From: JAHBNG01 sp039028975
Lineage (GTDB): Bacteria; Chloroflexota; Anaerolineae; Caldilineales; Caldilineaceae
Assembly: GCA_039028975.1 (NCBI GenBank)
Contig: JBCCHB010000139.1
Coordinates: forward strand, 1 to 45,818
Length of the DNA: 45,818 nt
Direction: 5' to 3'
The translations under genes were made by a program, and so were the position numbers. The notes beneath the pieces were generated by a model that worked only from the letters and a program-made list of their open reading frames with translations, was not told the origin of the DNA and made no database searches. Shown here in pieces: positions 1 through 7,642 of this stretch; the stretch's first letter is position 1, and each line of letters opens with the position of its first letter.

Positions 1-111
1 AAAAAAAAGTTGCAGGCTTTGCGTCAACAGCTTCGCAACATCCACCACTTCCGCGCTCATCCCGATGATTTCTTAGCTCATACTGAGTACCTTTGGACCC
101 TTCCTTACTAA
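1..111 (+). CDS. C-terminal tail of an unknown protein (5' end outside window)
   Basis: An open frame runs from base 1 to a TAA at 109-111 and encodes 36 residues rich in Lys, Gln, Arg and His, ending in ...EYLWTLPY. The start lies outside the window. I do not recognise the family. The basic, aromatic tail would suit the end of a transposase or other DNA-binding protein, but that is only a guess. The remaining space up to the fucosidase at 457 contains one strong hairpin (225-269) and no other gene that I can support. Confidence 0.45.
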   Translation, partial: KKKLQALRQQLRNIHHFRAHPDDFLAHTEYLWTLPY

Positions 112-224
112 ACTTTTGTATGTCCCTTTTGCGGCGACTGTATCATAATGGATCCCTATCATCAGACGACATGCTGACTTGCCGGCGCAAACGTGCAGGC
201 ACTGTCTTGCAATAGCTGTTCACC

Positions 225-269
225 CCCTCTTCCTAACCTCTCCCAGCTTAGTGGAGATTAGGAAGAGGG
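225..269. repeat. Long hairpin, REP-like or terminator-like
   Basis: CCCTCTTCCTAA (225-236) pairs perfectly with TTAGGAAGAGGG (258-269). An inner TCTCC (239-243) pairs with GGAGA (253-257), so the total is a 17-bp stem with a 2-nt bulge and a 9-nt loop. No T-run follows on either strand, so an ordinary intrinsic terminator is less likely than a dispersed palindromic repeat. It fills the gap between the partial gene at the left edge and the fucosidase gene. Confidence 0.6.
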
Positions 270-456
270 TAGCCTGAATGGTTACACTCAATATTGATAT
301 TACCGTTTGTTCGTTCACAATCACATACACAAACGCTCCACTGGAGCGAAAAACAACGCTCATATGGGCGGCAAACTGAAATTGTACGAAATGCTCTTTG
401 AAAAAGATGGCAATTTCAGCCGCATACCGATATGAGCCAAAAGCAAGAGAGGAACC

Positions 457-1755
457 ATGCTCACACCAAAACCAACCGACGGCGATACCACTTGGTTTAC
501 CCACGACCGCTTTGGCATGTTTATTCACTGGGGGCTTTATGCTCTTCCCGCTCGGCATGAATGGATCAAGCAGCGTGAAGAGATTCCGGACGAAGCCTAC
601 GACAAATACTTCCGATACTTTAACCCCGATCTCTACAATCCGGAACAGTGGGCTGAAGCAGCGGCCAACGCTGGCATGAAGTATATGGTGATCACCAGCA
701 AGCATCACGATGGCTTCTGCTTGTGGGATAGCCAGCTCACTGATTACAAGACCACAAACACCCCATATGGGAAAGATGTCTTGACCCCGATGATGGACGC
801 GTTTAAGGGACAGGGGTTGCGGCTTGGCACCTACCATTCGGTCATCGACTGGCATCATCCGGAATTTCCCATCGACGATCTCCACTCGATGCGCAACCAT
901 TCGGAACGCGCCGAACTCAACCGGACCCGAGATATCACTAAGTATGCCGAATACTTGCATGGCCAGACTGCCGAACTGCTGACCCAATATGATCTGGACA
1001 TCATGTGGTTTGACTTTAGTTATCCAGCCGGGAAGCACGCTCGTCCAGAAGGGTGGATCGGCAAGGGCAAAGAAGATTGGCAGAGCGAAAAGCTGCTGGC
1101 CTATATCCGCGAGAAGAACCCTTCCATCCTGCTGAACGACCGCTTGGACCTGGATGAGGGCTGGGATCTGAAAACGCCTGAACAATATCAGCCACGCTCA
1201 TGGCTGCATGTAGATGGTGAGCCAGTTGTCTGGGAAGGCTGCCAAACCTTTAGCGGTTCATGGGGCTATCATCGCGATGAGACGAGTTGGAAGAGCATTG
1301 TTCAGCTTGTACAAATGTTGATTGATACGGTCAGCAAGGGGGGCAACCTACTGCTCAATGTAGGGCCGACGGGTCGCGGCGAATTTGATGCCCGCGCGCT
1401 CGATCGCCTGGCCGGCATGGGCCGATGGATGCATCACCATAGCCGCTCGATTTATGGCTGTACCCAGAGTGAGTTTACGGCACCTGTGGACTGCCGTTTT
1501 ACCCAAAATGGCAACAAACTCTATTTGCATCTCTTTGCCTACCCCTTCCGGCACGTTCATTTGGATGGCCTGGCAGGCAGGGTGGATTATGCCCAGTTCC
1601 TGCACGACGCCTCCGAGGTCAAGATGATCGAGGTGGATCCCAATGCGGTTGCTCAAAATACGAGTATGTCCGGCGAGGCTGGTCTGTTGACGTTGGAGCT
1701 TCCCGTGGCGAAACCTGATGTGACTGTGCCTGTAGTTGAGATGTTTTTGAAATAA
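457..1755 (+). CDS. Alpha-L-fucosidase, glycoside hydrolase family 29
   Basis: A retaining exo-glycosidase (432 aa) that releases L-fucose from glycans. Visible GH29 signatures are MFIHWGLY (21-28), the substrate-pocket motif SKHHDGFCLW (81-90), and DIMWFDF (181-187), in which D186 is the expected catalytic nucleophile. A conserved late motif, GGNLLLNVGPTGRGEF, spans 295-310. There is no signal peptide, so it probably acts in the cytoplasm on imported oligosaccharides. The start is supported by GAGAGGAACC just upstream of the ATG. The C-terminal beta domain is short, as in compact bacterial members. It is a + strand gene separated from the minus-strand sugar cluster by the gene-fragment mosaic, but L-fucose would be a sensible substrate for the aldose dehydrogenase at 19935-20981. 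Confidence 0.93.
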   Translation: MLTPKPTDGDTTWFTHDRFGMFIHWGLYALPARHEWIKQREEIPDEAYDKYFRYFNPDLYNPEQWAEAAANAGMKYMVITSKHHDGFCLWDSQLTDYKTTNTPYGKDVLTPMMDAFKGQGLRLGTYHSVIDWHHPEFPIDDLHSMRNHSERAELNRTRDITKYAEYLHGQTAELLTQYDLDIMWFDFSYPAGKHARPEGWIGKGKEDWQSEKLLAYIREKNPSILLNDRLDLDEGWDLKTPEQYQPRSWLHVDGEPVVWEGCQTFSGSWGYHRDETSWKSIVQLVQMLIDTVSKGGNLLLNVGPTGRGEFDARALDRLAGMGRWMHHHSRSIYGCTQSEFTAPVDCRFTQNGNKLYLHLFAYPFRHVHLDGLAGRVDYAQFLHDASEVKMIEVDPNAVAQNTSMSGEAGLLTLELPVAKPDVTVPVVEMFLK

Positions 1756-1760
1756 GAAAT

Positions 1761-1988
1761 ATGCCTACTCTCCATTTGATGGTTGGGCTTCCTTGTTCAG
1801 GGAAAACAACGCTAGCAAAAAAGCTTGAACATGAACTACCAGCGCTTCGATTAACAACTGATGAGTGGCATATACGCCTCTTCGGTCAAGATGCAGAAGA
1901 CCCAGAACACGATGCTCGGCATAGCCTAATCGAGGTAATACCCGTCACGGGCCTCGTGAATTCGAACCTTACGCATATCATTCTTTGA
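1761..1988 (+). pseudogene. P-loop kinase-like ATPase (AAA_33/zeta-toxin type), 3' truncated
   Basis: The first ~60 residues match the N-terminus of small P-loop ATPases that phosphorylate small molecules or RNA: Walker A GLPCSGKTT at 9-17, then RLTTDEW and a conserved HDARHSLIE. Members are usually about 160-180 aa. Here similarity stops after HSLIE and the frame ends after an unrelated tail (VIPVTGLVNSNLTHIIL), giving only 75 aa. The Walker B and lid parts are missing, so it is almost certainly non-functional. It starts 5 bp after the fucosidase stop, so it may once have been co-transcribed, or it may have been brought in by the rearrangement that built this region. Confidence 0.75.
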
Positions 1989-2022
1989 CGTACGTCGGGT
2001 CTATAGATGATGGACGAGTAAA

Positions 2023-2955
2023 ATGACAATATACAGTCTCCTTCGGTCGCCGAGGCTTCAAGCAGGCGATCTTGTTCGTTTGGTATCACCAGCGAGTTAC
2101 CCTATGCGAACTAGTGTTGCGGAGTACATCAAAGTGCTAGAGAGTTGGGGGTTGCGCGGTGAAGTTGGCGTGCATGCCTTCGACGAGTTTGGATACATGG
2201 CTGGCTCTGATGCTGAACGTCTTGATGATTTAAACGATGCGTTCAGAAATCCGCAGGTTCGTGCCATTGTTACGACAAGAGGTGGCGCTGGCGCATTTCG
2301 AATTGCCGACGATGTCGACTTTGCTTGTGTTCGCTCTGATCCCAAGCCTATAATCGGGTTTAGCGACATTACGTACTTACACCTGTCGTTGCTACACCAC
2401 TGTCAACTTGGTGGTATCCATGGATGCCTATTTGGTGAGAAAGCTCTCGCTTCTGTTAAACAGCTTCTGATGAGCGCCGAACCGATCACATTGTACCGCG
2501 ACCCCAATACTGTATCAGCCTCAGTGCAATATGCTGGTCAAGCAAAAGGTCAGCTAATTGGTGGTAATCTTCAGGCCATAGCCACCTCGGTAGGCGTGCG
2601 CATGCCGTCTATGGCTGGGGCGATTCTTTTTTTAGAGTATCACCGTCTTGGTCTGGGAACAGTTGATCGTTATCTCACGCAGCTGATACGTTCCGGCGCG
2701 CTGGACAGGATCGCTGGGGTGGTACTTGGTTCTTTTGAGTGCTTCCGAGACTTCAGCGATCGCGGGTGGACCATTACTGACGTTCTTACTGACCGCCTTG
2801 GCCAGCTTGGTGTCCCAGTACTCAGCGGAATCTATGCTGGTCATGACCTAAGCGATGCGAGTGGAAGGCCCGATCAAACAGCAATGCCTCTCGGCTCGTT
2901 TGCTACGATGGACGTGACCAGAGGAACACTCACTATCGATCCGATAGTGTACTAA
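2023..2955 (+). CDS. LD-carboxypeptidase, peptidase family S66
   Basis: A 310-aa serine peptidase of the LdcA/MccF family. Such enzymes cleave the L,D bond of cytoplasmic muropeptides during peptidoglycan recycling, and MccF relatives inactivate microcin C-type compounds. The catalytic triad is recognisable: S114 in IIGFSDIT, E205 in LFLEYH and H274 in GIYAGHDL, matching the family spacing. The N-terminal PGD-like motif reads LQAGDLVRLVSPAS. Length is normal and no signal peptide is seen. The gene is intact although both neighbours are truncated, and its stop overlaps the start of the downstream hydrolase remnant (TAATG). Which of the two substrate classes it uses cannot be told from sequence alone. 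Confidence 0.9.
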   Translation: MTIYSLLRSPRLQAGDLVRLVSPASYPMRTSVAEYIKVLESWGLRGEVGVHAFDEFGYMAGSDAERLDDLNDAFRNPQVRAIVTTRGGAGAFRIADDVDFACVRSDPKPIIGFSDITYLHLSLLHHCQLGGIHGCLFGEKALASVKQLLMSAEPITLYRDPNTVSASVQYAGQAKGQLIGGNLQAIATSVGVRMPSMAGAILFLEYHRLGLGTVDRYLTQLIRSGALDRIAGVVLGSFECFRDFSDRGWTITDVLTDRLGQLGVPVLSGIYAGHDLSDASGRPDQTAMPLGSFATMDVTRGTLTIDPIVY

Positions 2956-3344
2956 TGGGACCACTTCGCCAGTATTTTATGCGACTAACTTTTCTTCATG
3001 CATTTCCACTAAACGCATCAATGTGGAAGCAACAGGAATCAATTGCACCCGGACGTACCACTTGCCCGAATCTTTATCGTCTCGGAGCATCTCTCGAGGG
3101 ATGGGCTGCATCAGTGCTTGCCCTGGTCAGCCCAAAAGAGCCTATCGTCGTAATCGGCTCATTCATGGGCGGATCATGTGCGATTGAAATGGCACGTCAA
3201 GCACCAAACCGAATTGCTGCCCTCGTGTTGGTTGGTACAAAAGCCGGCCATCGACCAGAACCAGAACTGCGAGATGCGTATATTCAATCACTTCGCTCTA
3301 ATGGCATCAATGAGGTATGGCTTGAAGTTCGAAATCATTTGTGA
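2955..3344 (+). pseudogene. Alpha/beta-hydrolase, N-terminal half only
   Basis: The reading frame encodes the start of an alpha/beta-hydrolase fold protein: LTFLHAFPLNASMW (oxyanion-loop region), then VVIGSFMGGSCAIEMA, the nucleophile elbow. Family members are about 230-270 aa, but this frame stops after 129. The elbow reads GSFMGG instead of the usual GxSxGG, so the nucleophile position is Phe; one base change (TCC to TTC) would explain it. The oxyanion-side half is present, but the acid and histidine of the triad are missing. Translation would probably start at the ATG overlapping the previous stop, or at the ATG 30 bases later (MRLTFLHAF). Confidence 0.7.
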
Positions 3345-3441
3345 CTTCATTGTGGCCATAGACTTAGACACTACCTAACAATGGCCGTCAACATTTCAAC
3401 TGAAACAACTGCGACGTTCATTCGATTGCGAGGCAACCATC

Positions 3442-3876
3442 TTGGAATCTACCATTCAGCAAATTACACGAGTATCCTCCTACGGTCTAATCGTTAAGGC
3501 ACAAAAAATTCTACTTTGTAGGGTTTCTGCAAACTTTCATATGGATGCTGGTTGCTGGACTTTACCTGGTGGCGGTATTGAATTTGGTGAAGATCCTGCG
3601 GACGCAATGATTCGAGAAGTCAGAGAAGAAACTGGTTTAACAGTCTGTTCTAAAGGTATTGCTGGTATCGACTCATTTTGCGATAAGCAAGCGCAAAGAG
3701 CGTTTCACGGTATCCGGATTATGTTTTACACAGAGATCATTCGTGGTGAACTCGAATATGAACTCAATGGTTCAACCGACTATTGTGCTTGGTGGTCATT
3801 AGAGGAAACAAAAGAATTGCAGTTAGTTGACCTTACTGTTGCTGGTTTAAGGCTTGCATTTCCAGATATACACTAG
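3442..3876 (+). CDS. Nudix hydrolase
   Basis: A 144-aa protein with a complete Nudix box, G44-x5-E50-x7-REVREETGL (58-66), which binds the divalent metal and hydrolyses nucleoside-diphosphate-linked substrates. It is preceded by CWTLPGGGIEFGE, as in ADP-ribose or NTP pyrophosphohydrolases. Substrate cannot be assigned. The start is a TTG at 3442; there is no strong Shine-Dalgarno sequence, so a nearby start is possible. Its last codons overlap a truncated nitrilase in another frame (from about 3867), which marks a recombination joint right at its 3' end. The fold itself looks intact. Confidence 0.88.
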   Translation: MESTIQQITRVSSYGLIVKAQKILLCRVSANFHMDAGCWTLPGGGIEFGEDPADAMIREVREETGLTVCSKGIAGIDSFCDKQAQRAFHGIRIMFYTEIIRGELEYELNGSTDYCAWWSLEETKELQLVDLTVAGLRLAFPDIH

Positions 3877-4313
3877 GTACTGAAGCGACTACGTTTGAAG
3901 TAGACGGTTTGAGGTTTGGCTGTTTAATTTGTGTTGAGATCAATTTCCCAACGCTATTGATTGAGTACGGAAAGCTTGGGATAGATTGTTTGCTCCTTTC
4001 TTCTTACCCTGTTGATAAAGTTTTCTATACAAAAACTCGCGCCCATGCTGGCATCCATAATTTTTGGATTGGTTTATCTGTGCCGACAGAGTGCGTACAT
4101 CTGATGAGGACAGGATTGATCGATCCAAACGGTTTGTGTGTCACTGAGGTTGAAACAGATCAAGGGGTGGCGGTTGCGAATCTCGATCTATCTGATCCAC
4201 AATATGAGATTGCTTTGGAACGTGCGCGCCCCTGGAGAGCAAGCGCTTTGGACGATTTCAATAATCGTCAGCCGATTTTAGACCCAAGATCGACAAATCG
4301 CTCCTCCTATTGA
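3867..4313 (+). pseudogene. Carbon-nitrogen hydrolase (nitrilase family), C-terminal half only
   Basis: From about base 3867 the frame reads YTLGTEATTFEVDGLRFGC and continues through LICVEINFP, the segment holding the catalytic Cys of nitrilase-superfamily amidases. It then runs through SSYPVDKVFYTKTRAHA to a normal C-terminus. The N-terminal half, with the catalytic Glu and Lys, is absent, and the frame merges into the 3' end of the Nudix gene without a proper start (only an internal TTG at 3909). It is therefore a remnant fused to unrelated sequence. Confidence 0.75.
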
Positions 4314-4385
4314 AAAGACCAAACACTATTGGAGGTTAGGACAATCGACCAGCACCTAAAGTAAATCAGTTTGAAAAGAGTAGGT

Positions 4386-4438
4386 TGATCCACGAAGCGC
4401 ACGAAGTTCACGAAGAGAGAAAATAGCTTCGTGGATCA
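4386..4438. repeat. Inverted repeat with internal CACGAAG repeats
   Basis: TGATCCACGAAGC (4386-4398) pairs perfectly with GCTTCGTGGATCA (4426-4438), giving a 13-bp stem. CACGAAG occurs three times inside (ccacgaagcgcacgaagttcacgaag). It is the only clear structure in the 4314-4648 intergenic stretch. Repeats built from 9-nt TTCGTGxxC units are common as dispersed intergenic sequence in environmental bacteria, so it is probably a dispersed repeat rather than a terminator. Confidence 0.6.
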
Positions 4439-4648
4439 GATGATGACCGTACACAAGCTTCTTTCCGCTTACCCCAAGGGCGGGTTCGTCGATAACCGCA
4501 ATTTTGTGCAAGACAAAAGGGAATGTGTATGCTAACCTCGTATCAATATGTGGAGAATGGCTCAAGTGAACACAAAAGATCGGAATATTGCTTTGGCCAT
4601 TATTCAGAAACACAGTGAAATTCAGAAACATAATGAGGAGAGATTTAT

Positions 4649-4969
4649 ATGGAGCTGAACAAGTCCATATTACGAATATTTGAGGTACGCGCAAAACCAG
4701 GACAGACCAAAATACTGAAAGAGAAACTTTCGGATACATCCGTTGCTGTTGTAAATGGCAAACCCGGCAATCTTGGATATTTCTTCGGCGAAAATTTATC
4801 TTCTGACGGAAACGATTTGGTATTTATTTCAATATGGAAAGATTTGGAATCTATAAAATCACGATTCGGCCAGCAATGGGAGGATTCCTTCCTGCCTGAT
4901 GGCTATGAAGAACTTATAGAGCACTGCTCCATCAAACATATTGAATTTGATGGCAACCTTAATTTATAA
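4649..4969 (+). CDS. Small dimeric alpha/beta-barrel protein (antibiotic biosynthesis monooxygenase-like)
   Basis: A 106-aa protein with the ferredoxin-like pattern of ABM-domain proteins: a first strand ILRIFEVRAKPGQ, a helix TKILKEKLS, a central strand GNLGYFFGENL, then DLVFISIWKDLESIKSRFG followed by a last strand. The core WKDLESIKSRFG corresponds to the W-x-(D/S)-x2-x2-F segment typical of the family. ABM proteins are small cofactor-free oxygenases or stress proteins; no substrate can be named. An excellent ribosome binding site (AATGAGGAGAG) precedes the ATG by 6-7 bases. It stands alone between the inverted repeat at 4386 and the MITE at 5014. Confidence 0.65.
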   Translation: MELNKSILRIFEVRAKPGQTKILKEKLSDTSVAVVNGKPGNLGYFFGENLSSDGNDLVFISIWKDLESIKSRFGQQWEDSFLPDGYEELIEHCSIKHIEFDGNLNL

Positions 4970-5005
4970 GTCCAAGCGATTCCCGACCCATGGTTTTTCT
5001 TGCAA

Positions 5006-5165
5006 AAATAAGCGGCTCTTCGGGAATTCAGGGGGTTGACAAGCGTTCATAATGTAACTCGGGGTGCCTAGCCCGAGAGCAACGGGCTTGGCGGGTGCCT
5101 CCTGGGCGCATTGTACATGTCGGCATCTGTGTCAACCTCCTGAGATCCGGTTGAACCAAATAAGC
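5006..5165. mobile_element. 144-bp MITE with ISL3-like ends and an 8-bp target duplication
   Basis: The element proper is 5014-5157. Its left end begins GGCTCTTCGGGAATTCAGGG. The reverse complement of its right end begins GGTTCAACCGGATCTCAGGA. Over 28 bp the two ends agree at 21 positions and both finish in GGTTGACA. Both are flanked by the direct repeat AAATAAGC (5006-5013 and 5158-5165). A GGCTCTTC start and an 8-bp duplication are hallmarks of ISL3-family insertion sequences. The interior has no coding capacity but carries a GC-rich stem, GCCTAGCCCG with CGGGCTTGGC. This is a non-autonomous derivative; the parent transposase is not in the window. Confidence 0.8.
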
Positions 5166-5188
5166 TTAATGCCCGAAGTAATCCGAGA

Positions 5189-6139
5189 ATGATCACGATG
5201 GATGAAAATCAAAAAGTATATATCCTAGGTGGCGGTGCCATTGGATTAGCGCTAGGTGCATTCTTGACATTAGAAGGAAGAAAGGTCCTCTTAGTTCACA
5301 CAAGTACCCCCGATATTTCTCAGCATACCGTTGAGGTGGTGATCGCAGACGGTCATGATCCTCGTCATGAAACTGTTGCCCAAGTTGATATTGTTTCACT
5401 TTCAAATTTACAACGGTTAGATGGCATCATTGCAATAACAACAAAGAGTTATGCGAATGACCTAATTGCCAAGCAGCTAAAAGAACGGCTGTGTCGATCG
5501 CCAATCATCATTATGCAAAATGGGTTTGGCAATGAAAAAGCGTATCAAAACGCAGGGTTCGAGGAAGTTTATCGTTGTATCCTCTATTCGGCTAGTCAAA
5601 AGGCAGGTCCATATGCAGTTCAATTTAAGATGGCTAAATCATCGCCGATTGGGACGGAAAATGGAAATCGTGACCATTTAAAGAGATATGTAGAGCAGCT
5701 AACCACACCAGCATTTCAGTTTCACATAGAAGATGATATCTATGGGGAAGTTTGGAAGAAGGGCATACTTAATGCCGTTTTCAACACAATTTGCCCGCTT
5801 CTTGAAGTTGACAACGGAATCTTTGCGCGCGATCAACAGGTTGCTGAATTAGCCAGTGAAATCATTGCAGAATGTGTGCTGGTTGCGAACGAGCTAGGCA
5901 TCGCCCTAGAGCATCAACCAGTTATGGATCATCTGCTCAAAATGAGCCATGGCTCAGACGGACAATTGGCCTCAACCCTTCAAGATATTCAAAATAATAG
6001 GAGGACAGAAATTGATTCGCTGAATCTGGAAATTGCCCGCGTTGCAGAACGCTTGTCGCCTGAAGTAAATGTTGTCAAGACAAAGCTGCTGGGAGATTTG
6101 ATTGTTCTCAAATCCCGCCTGATGAGAAGTGGCCAATGA
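5189..6139 (+). CDS. 2-dehydropantoate 2-reductase (ApbA/PanE) family protein
   Basis: A 316-aa NADP-dependent oxidoreductase. The N-terminus carries the Rossmann motif ILGGGAIGLALG (about 12-23) and the C-terminal domain the family signature WKKGILNAVFNTICPL, with a lysine and asparagine in the usual catalytic places. It is followed by SDGQLASTLQDIQNNRRTEID, a strongly conserved ApbA_C stretch. True PanE reduces ketopantoate for pantothenate and CoA synthesis; many paralogues act on other 2-oxo acids, so the role is left open. Two ATGs (5189 and 5201) are possible. It lies 23 bp downstream of the MITE, which may therefore have replaced or disturbed its promoter. Confidence 0.85.
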   Translation: MITMDENQKVYILGGGAIGLALGAFLTLEGRKVLLVHTSTPDISQHTVEVVIADGHDPRHETVAQVDIVSLSNLQRLDGIIAITTKSYANDLIAKQLKERLCRSPIIIMQNGFGNEKAYQNAGFEEVYRCILYSASQKAGPYAVQFKMAKSSPIGTENGNRDHLKRYVEQLTTPAFQFHIEDDIYGEVWKKGILNAVFNTICPLLEVDNGIFARDQQVAELASEIIAECVLVANELGIALEHQPVMDHLLKMSHGSDGQLASTLQDIQNNRRTEIDSLNLEIARVAERLSPEVNVVKTKLLGDLIVLKSRLMRSGQ

Positions 6140-6151
6140 TTCGGAAAGTAG

Positions 6152-6292
6152 AACGATTTGTTTCTTATTTTGGCAGCACATAAAATTCATCACCGCAGTC
6201 AGTTGGCAATGTACTTGCGACTAATGGGAATGACACCGCCGCACATCTATGGTTTGGGTGTCGAGGATTTAATTGCTCGGTCGATACAATAG
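6152..6292 (+). pseudogene. DinB/YfiT-family C-terminal fragment
   Basis: Directly behind the reductase gene the frame reads HKIHHRSQLAMYLRLMG followed by MTPPHIYGLG and ends at TAG 6290-6292. This is the C-terminal metal-binding helix of DinB-like four-helix-bundle proteins (normally H..HHRGQL..YLR..G). The remaining ~120 residues, including the first His ligand, are missing, and the frame starts after a stop at 6149-6151. It is a remnant of a thiol- or metal-dependent hydrolase-like protein. Confidence 0.65.
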
Positions 6293-6396
6293 GTGTCGAT
6301 GCGCCCGCCAAAGTCGGCGATGTAGCTCCACTCCTCATCCAGCGAAATCTGGATTCTCTTGGTCTCACATCAGTTATTCGCGTGTTTGGAGCATGA
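6293..6396 (+). pseudogene. Unassigned C-terminal gene fragment
   Basis: In a different frame from the DinB remnant, bases 6290-6396 read IGVDAPAKVGDVAPLLIQ followed by RNLDSLGLTSVIRVFGA and a TGA at 6394-6396. The composition and the ordered hydrophobic pattern look like genuine protein rather than noise. It has no start of its own, so it is probably the 3' end of another gene joined to the DinB fragment near base 6290. I do not recognise the family. Confidence 0.35.
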
Positions 6397-6460
6397 TCAA
6401 TGGTCTCCTATAGATGTTACTTTGCTTGCCATCTATACAGGCAAGACTTACGCAGTTGGT

Positions 6461-6484
6461 CAGTTCCCCAGATCTGGGGAACTG
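6461..6484. repeat. 24-bp perfect palindrome
   Basis: CAGTTCCCCAGA (6461-6472) is followed immediately by its exact reverse complement TCTGGGGAACTG (6473-6484). It lies between the gene-fragment mosaic on the + strand and the 3' end of the minus-strand sugar cluster, so it could act as a bidirectional transcription end. There is no T-run on either side. A short palindromic mobile sequence is the other possibility, although I see no target duplication. Confidence 0.6.
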
Positions 6485-6506
6485 CGGAACTTCTAACAGG
6501 TAACGA

Positions 6507-6571
6507 CTCAGCCATCAGTAGTTGGCGTGCCAGCTATCAGTACTTCAGCCTGACTAGCTGACCGGCTGACT
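6507..6571. repeat. TCAGC/GCTGA intergenic repeat, copy 1
   Basis: The 3' flank of the aldo/keto reductase gene consists of repeated CAGC and GCTGA words (gactcagccatcag...gccagctatcag...cagcctgactagctgaccggctgac). The reverse complement contains GTCAGCCGGTCAGCTAGTCA, which resembles the stretch at 14154-14216, behind another aldo/keto reductase. Such TCAGC/GCTGA arrays can fold into several alternative hairpins. Confidence 0.5.
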
Positions 6572-7610
6572 AACTCCCATACAGCTTCACAGGCGATGGA
6601 TTTCGATCTGTGAACCCGCGCTGATGCCAATAGGGATAGATGGGTTCGCGCTCGCTGACGGCATCTAACCGAGCGACTTGCTCTTTCGTCAGGTTCCATC
6701 CGACGGCACCCAAATTGTCCAGTAGCTGATCTTCGTTACGCGCACCAATGACAATGCTAGCAACTGTCGGCCGTTGCAGGAGCCAGTTGAGCGAGATTTG
6801 CGCAACGGTTTTGCCCGTTTCGGTGCTGATTTCATCGAGTACGTCAATGACGCTGTAGAGCCATTCCTCGGGGATTGGCGGTCCTTCACCAGCACCTTGA
6901 GCAATGCGACTTCCAGTTGGCACCGGATGATCGCGACGATACTTCCCGCTCAACCGTCCTTGTGTTAATGCCCCCCAAACAATCGTACTGACCCCTTGAT
7001 CGAGGGCAAGCGGCATCAGTTCCCACTCGTATTCGCGCCGAAGCAGTGTGTAATGGGCCTGATGGGCCATATAGCGTGACCACCCATGCCTTTCCGAAAT
7101 TGCCAGCGATTTCATTAGATGCCAGCCAGAAAAATTTGAACAGGCGATGTAGCGCACTTTGCCGCTTTGCACCAATGTGTCCAATGTGCGTAGTGTTTCC
7201 TCAGGCTGGGTTCTTGCATCATAGCCATGAATGGTAAAGATATCGACATAATCTGTTTTGAGACGCCGCAGACTCTCTTCGCAGGCGTGCAGGAGGTGAA
7301 AGCGGGACGTGCCAACTGCGTTTGGGTCATCACTCATCCGGAAGTTCGCCTTCGTGGAAAGCAGCACCTGAGAACGCCGTCCGCTAATTGCTCCACCCAA
7401 AACCTCTTCCGCTTGACCAGTGGAGTAAACATTTGCTGTATCAAACAGGTTTGCCCCTGCATCAAGGCAAATGTCAACCAGACGTCGTGCCTGATCAACA
7501 TTGGTATTGCCCCATTTCGCAAAGAAAGGATGATCTCCACCAAAAGTTGCCGTGCCAAAGCTGAGCGCTGGCACACTAAAACCTGAACCACCAAGCAATC
7601 TATACTCCAT
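6570..7610 (-). CDS. Aldo/keto reductase
   Basis: An NADPH-dependent oxidoreductase of the (beta/alpha)8 AKR fold, 346 aa. The catalytic tetrad is complete in the numbering used here: D57 and Y62 in LFDTANVY, K87 in LLSTKAN and H128 in IFTIHGYD. C-terminal NADP-binding motifs (SIVIGARNEDQLLDNL) are present. I choose the ATG at 7610, seven bases after GGGAGG, rather than the TTG two codons earlier. It is the last gene of the minus-strand sugar cluster, 32 bp downstream of the SDR gene at 7643. It probably interconverts a sugar aldehyde or keto-sugar; the substrate is unknown. Confidence 0.92.
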   Translation of the reverse strand: MEYRLLGGSGFSVPALSFGTATFGGDHPFFAKWGNTNVDQARRLVDICLDAGANLFDTANVYSTGQAEEVLGGAISGRRSQVLLSTKANFRMSDDPNAVGTSRFHLLHACEESLRRLKTDYVDIFTIHGYDARTQPEETLRTLDTLVQSGKVRYIACSNFSGWHLMKSLAISERHGWSRYMAHQAHYTLLRREYEWELMPLALDQGVSTIVWGALTQGRLSGKYRRDHPVPTGSRIAQGAGEGPPIPEEWLYSVIDVLDEISTETGKTVAQISLNWLLQRPTVASIVIGARNEDQLLDNLGAVGWNLTKEQVARLDAVSEREPIYPYWHQRGFTDRNPSPVKLYGS

Positions 7611-7642
7611 TGTCAATCCTCCCTCAGTTTGAGTTTATCGTA

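Noticed and set aside
220..1185. Long minus-strand open frame (321 codons) opposite the fucosidase
   Set aside because: It is the complement of an obvious GH29 gene, has no ribosome site and shows no protein motifs.
1950..1990. tRNA fragment on the minus strand
   Set aside because: GGTTCGAATTC resembles a T-arm loop, but the flanking five-base stem does not pair and no D-arm, anticodon arm or acceptor stem can be built.
1756..5190. Integron cassette array
   Set aside because: The run of small + strand genes looks cassette-like, but no paired RYYYAAC/GTTRRRY core sites with matching arms lie at the gene ends. A lone ACCTAAC at 3373-3379 has no partner, and the hairpin-rich spacer at 5014-5157 is better explained as a MITE.
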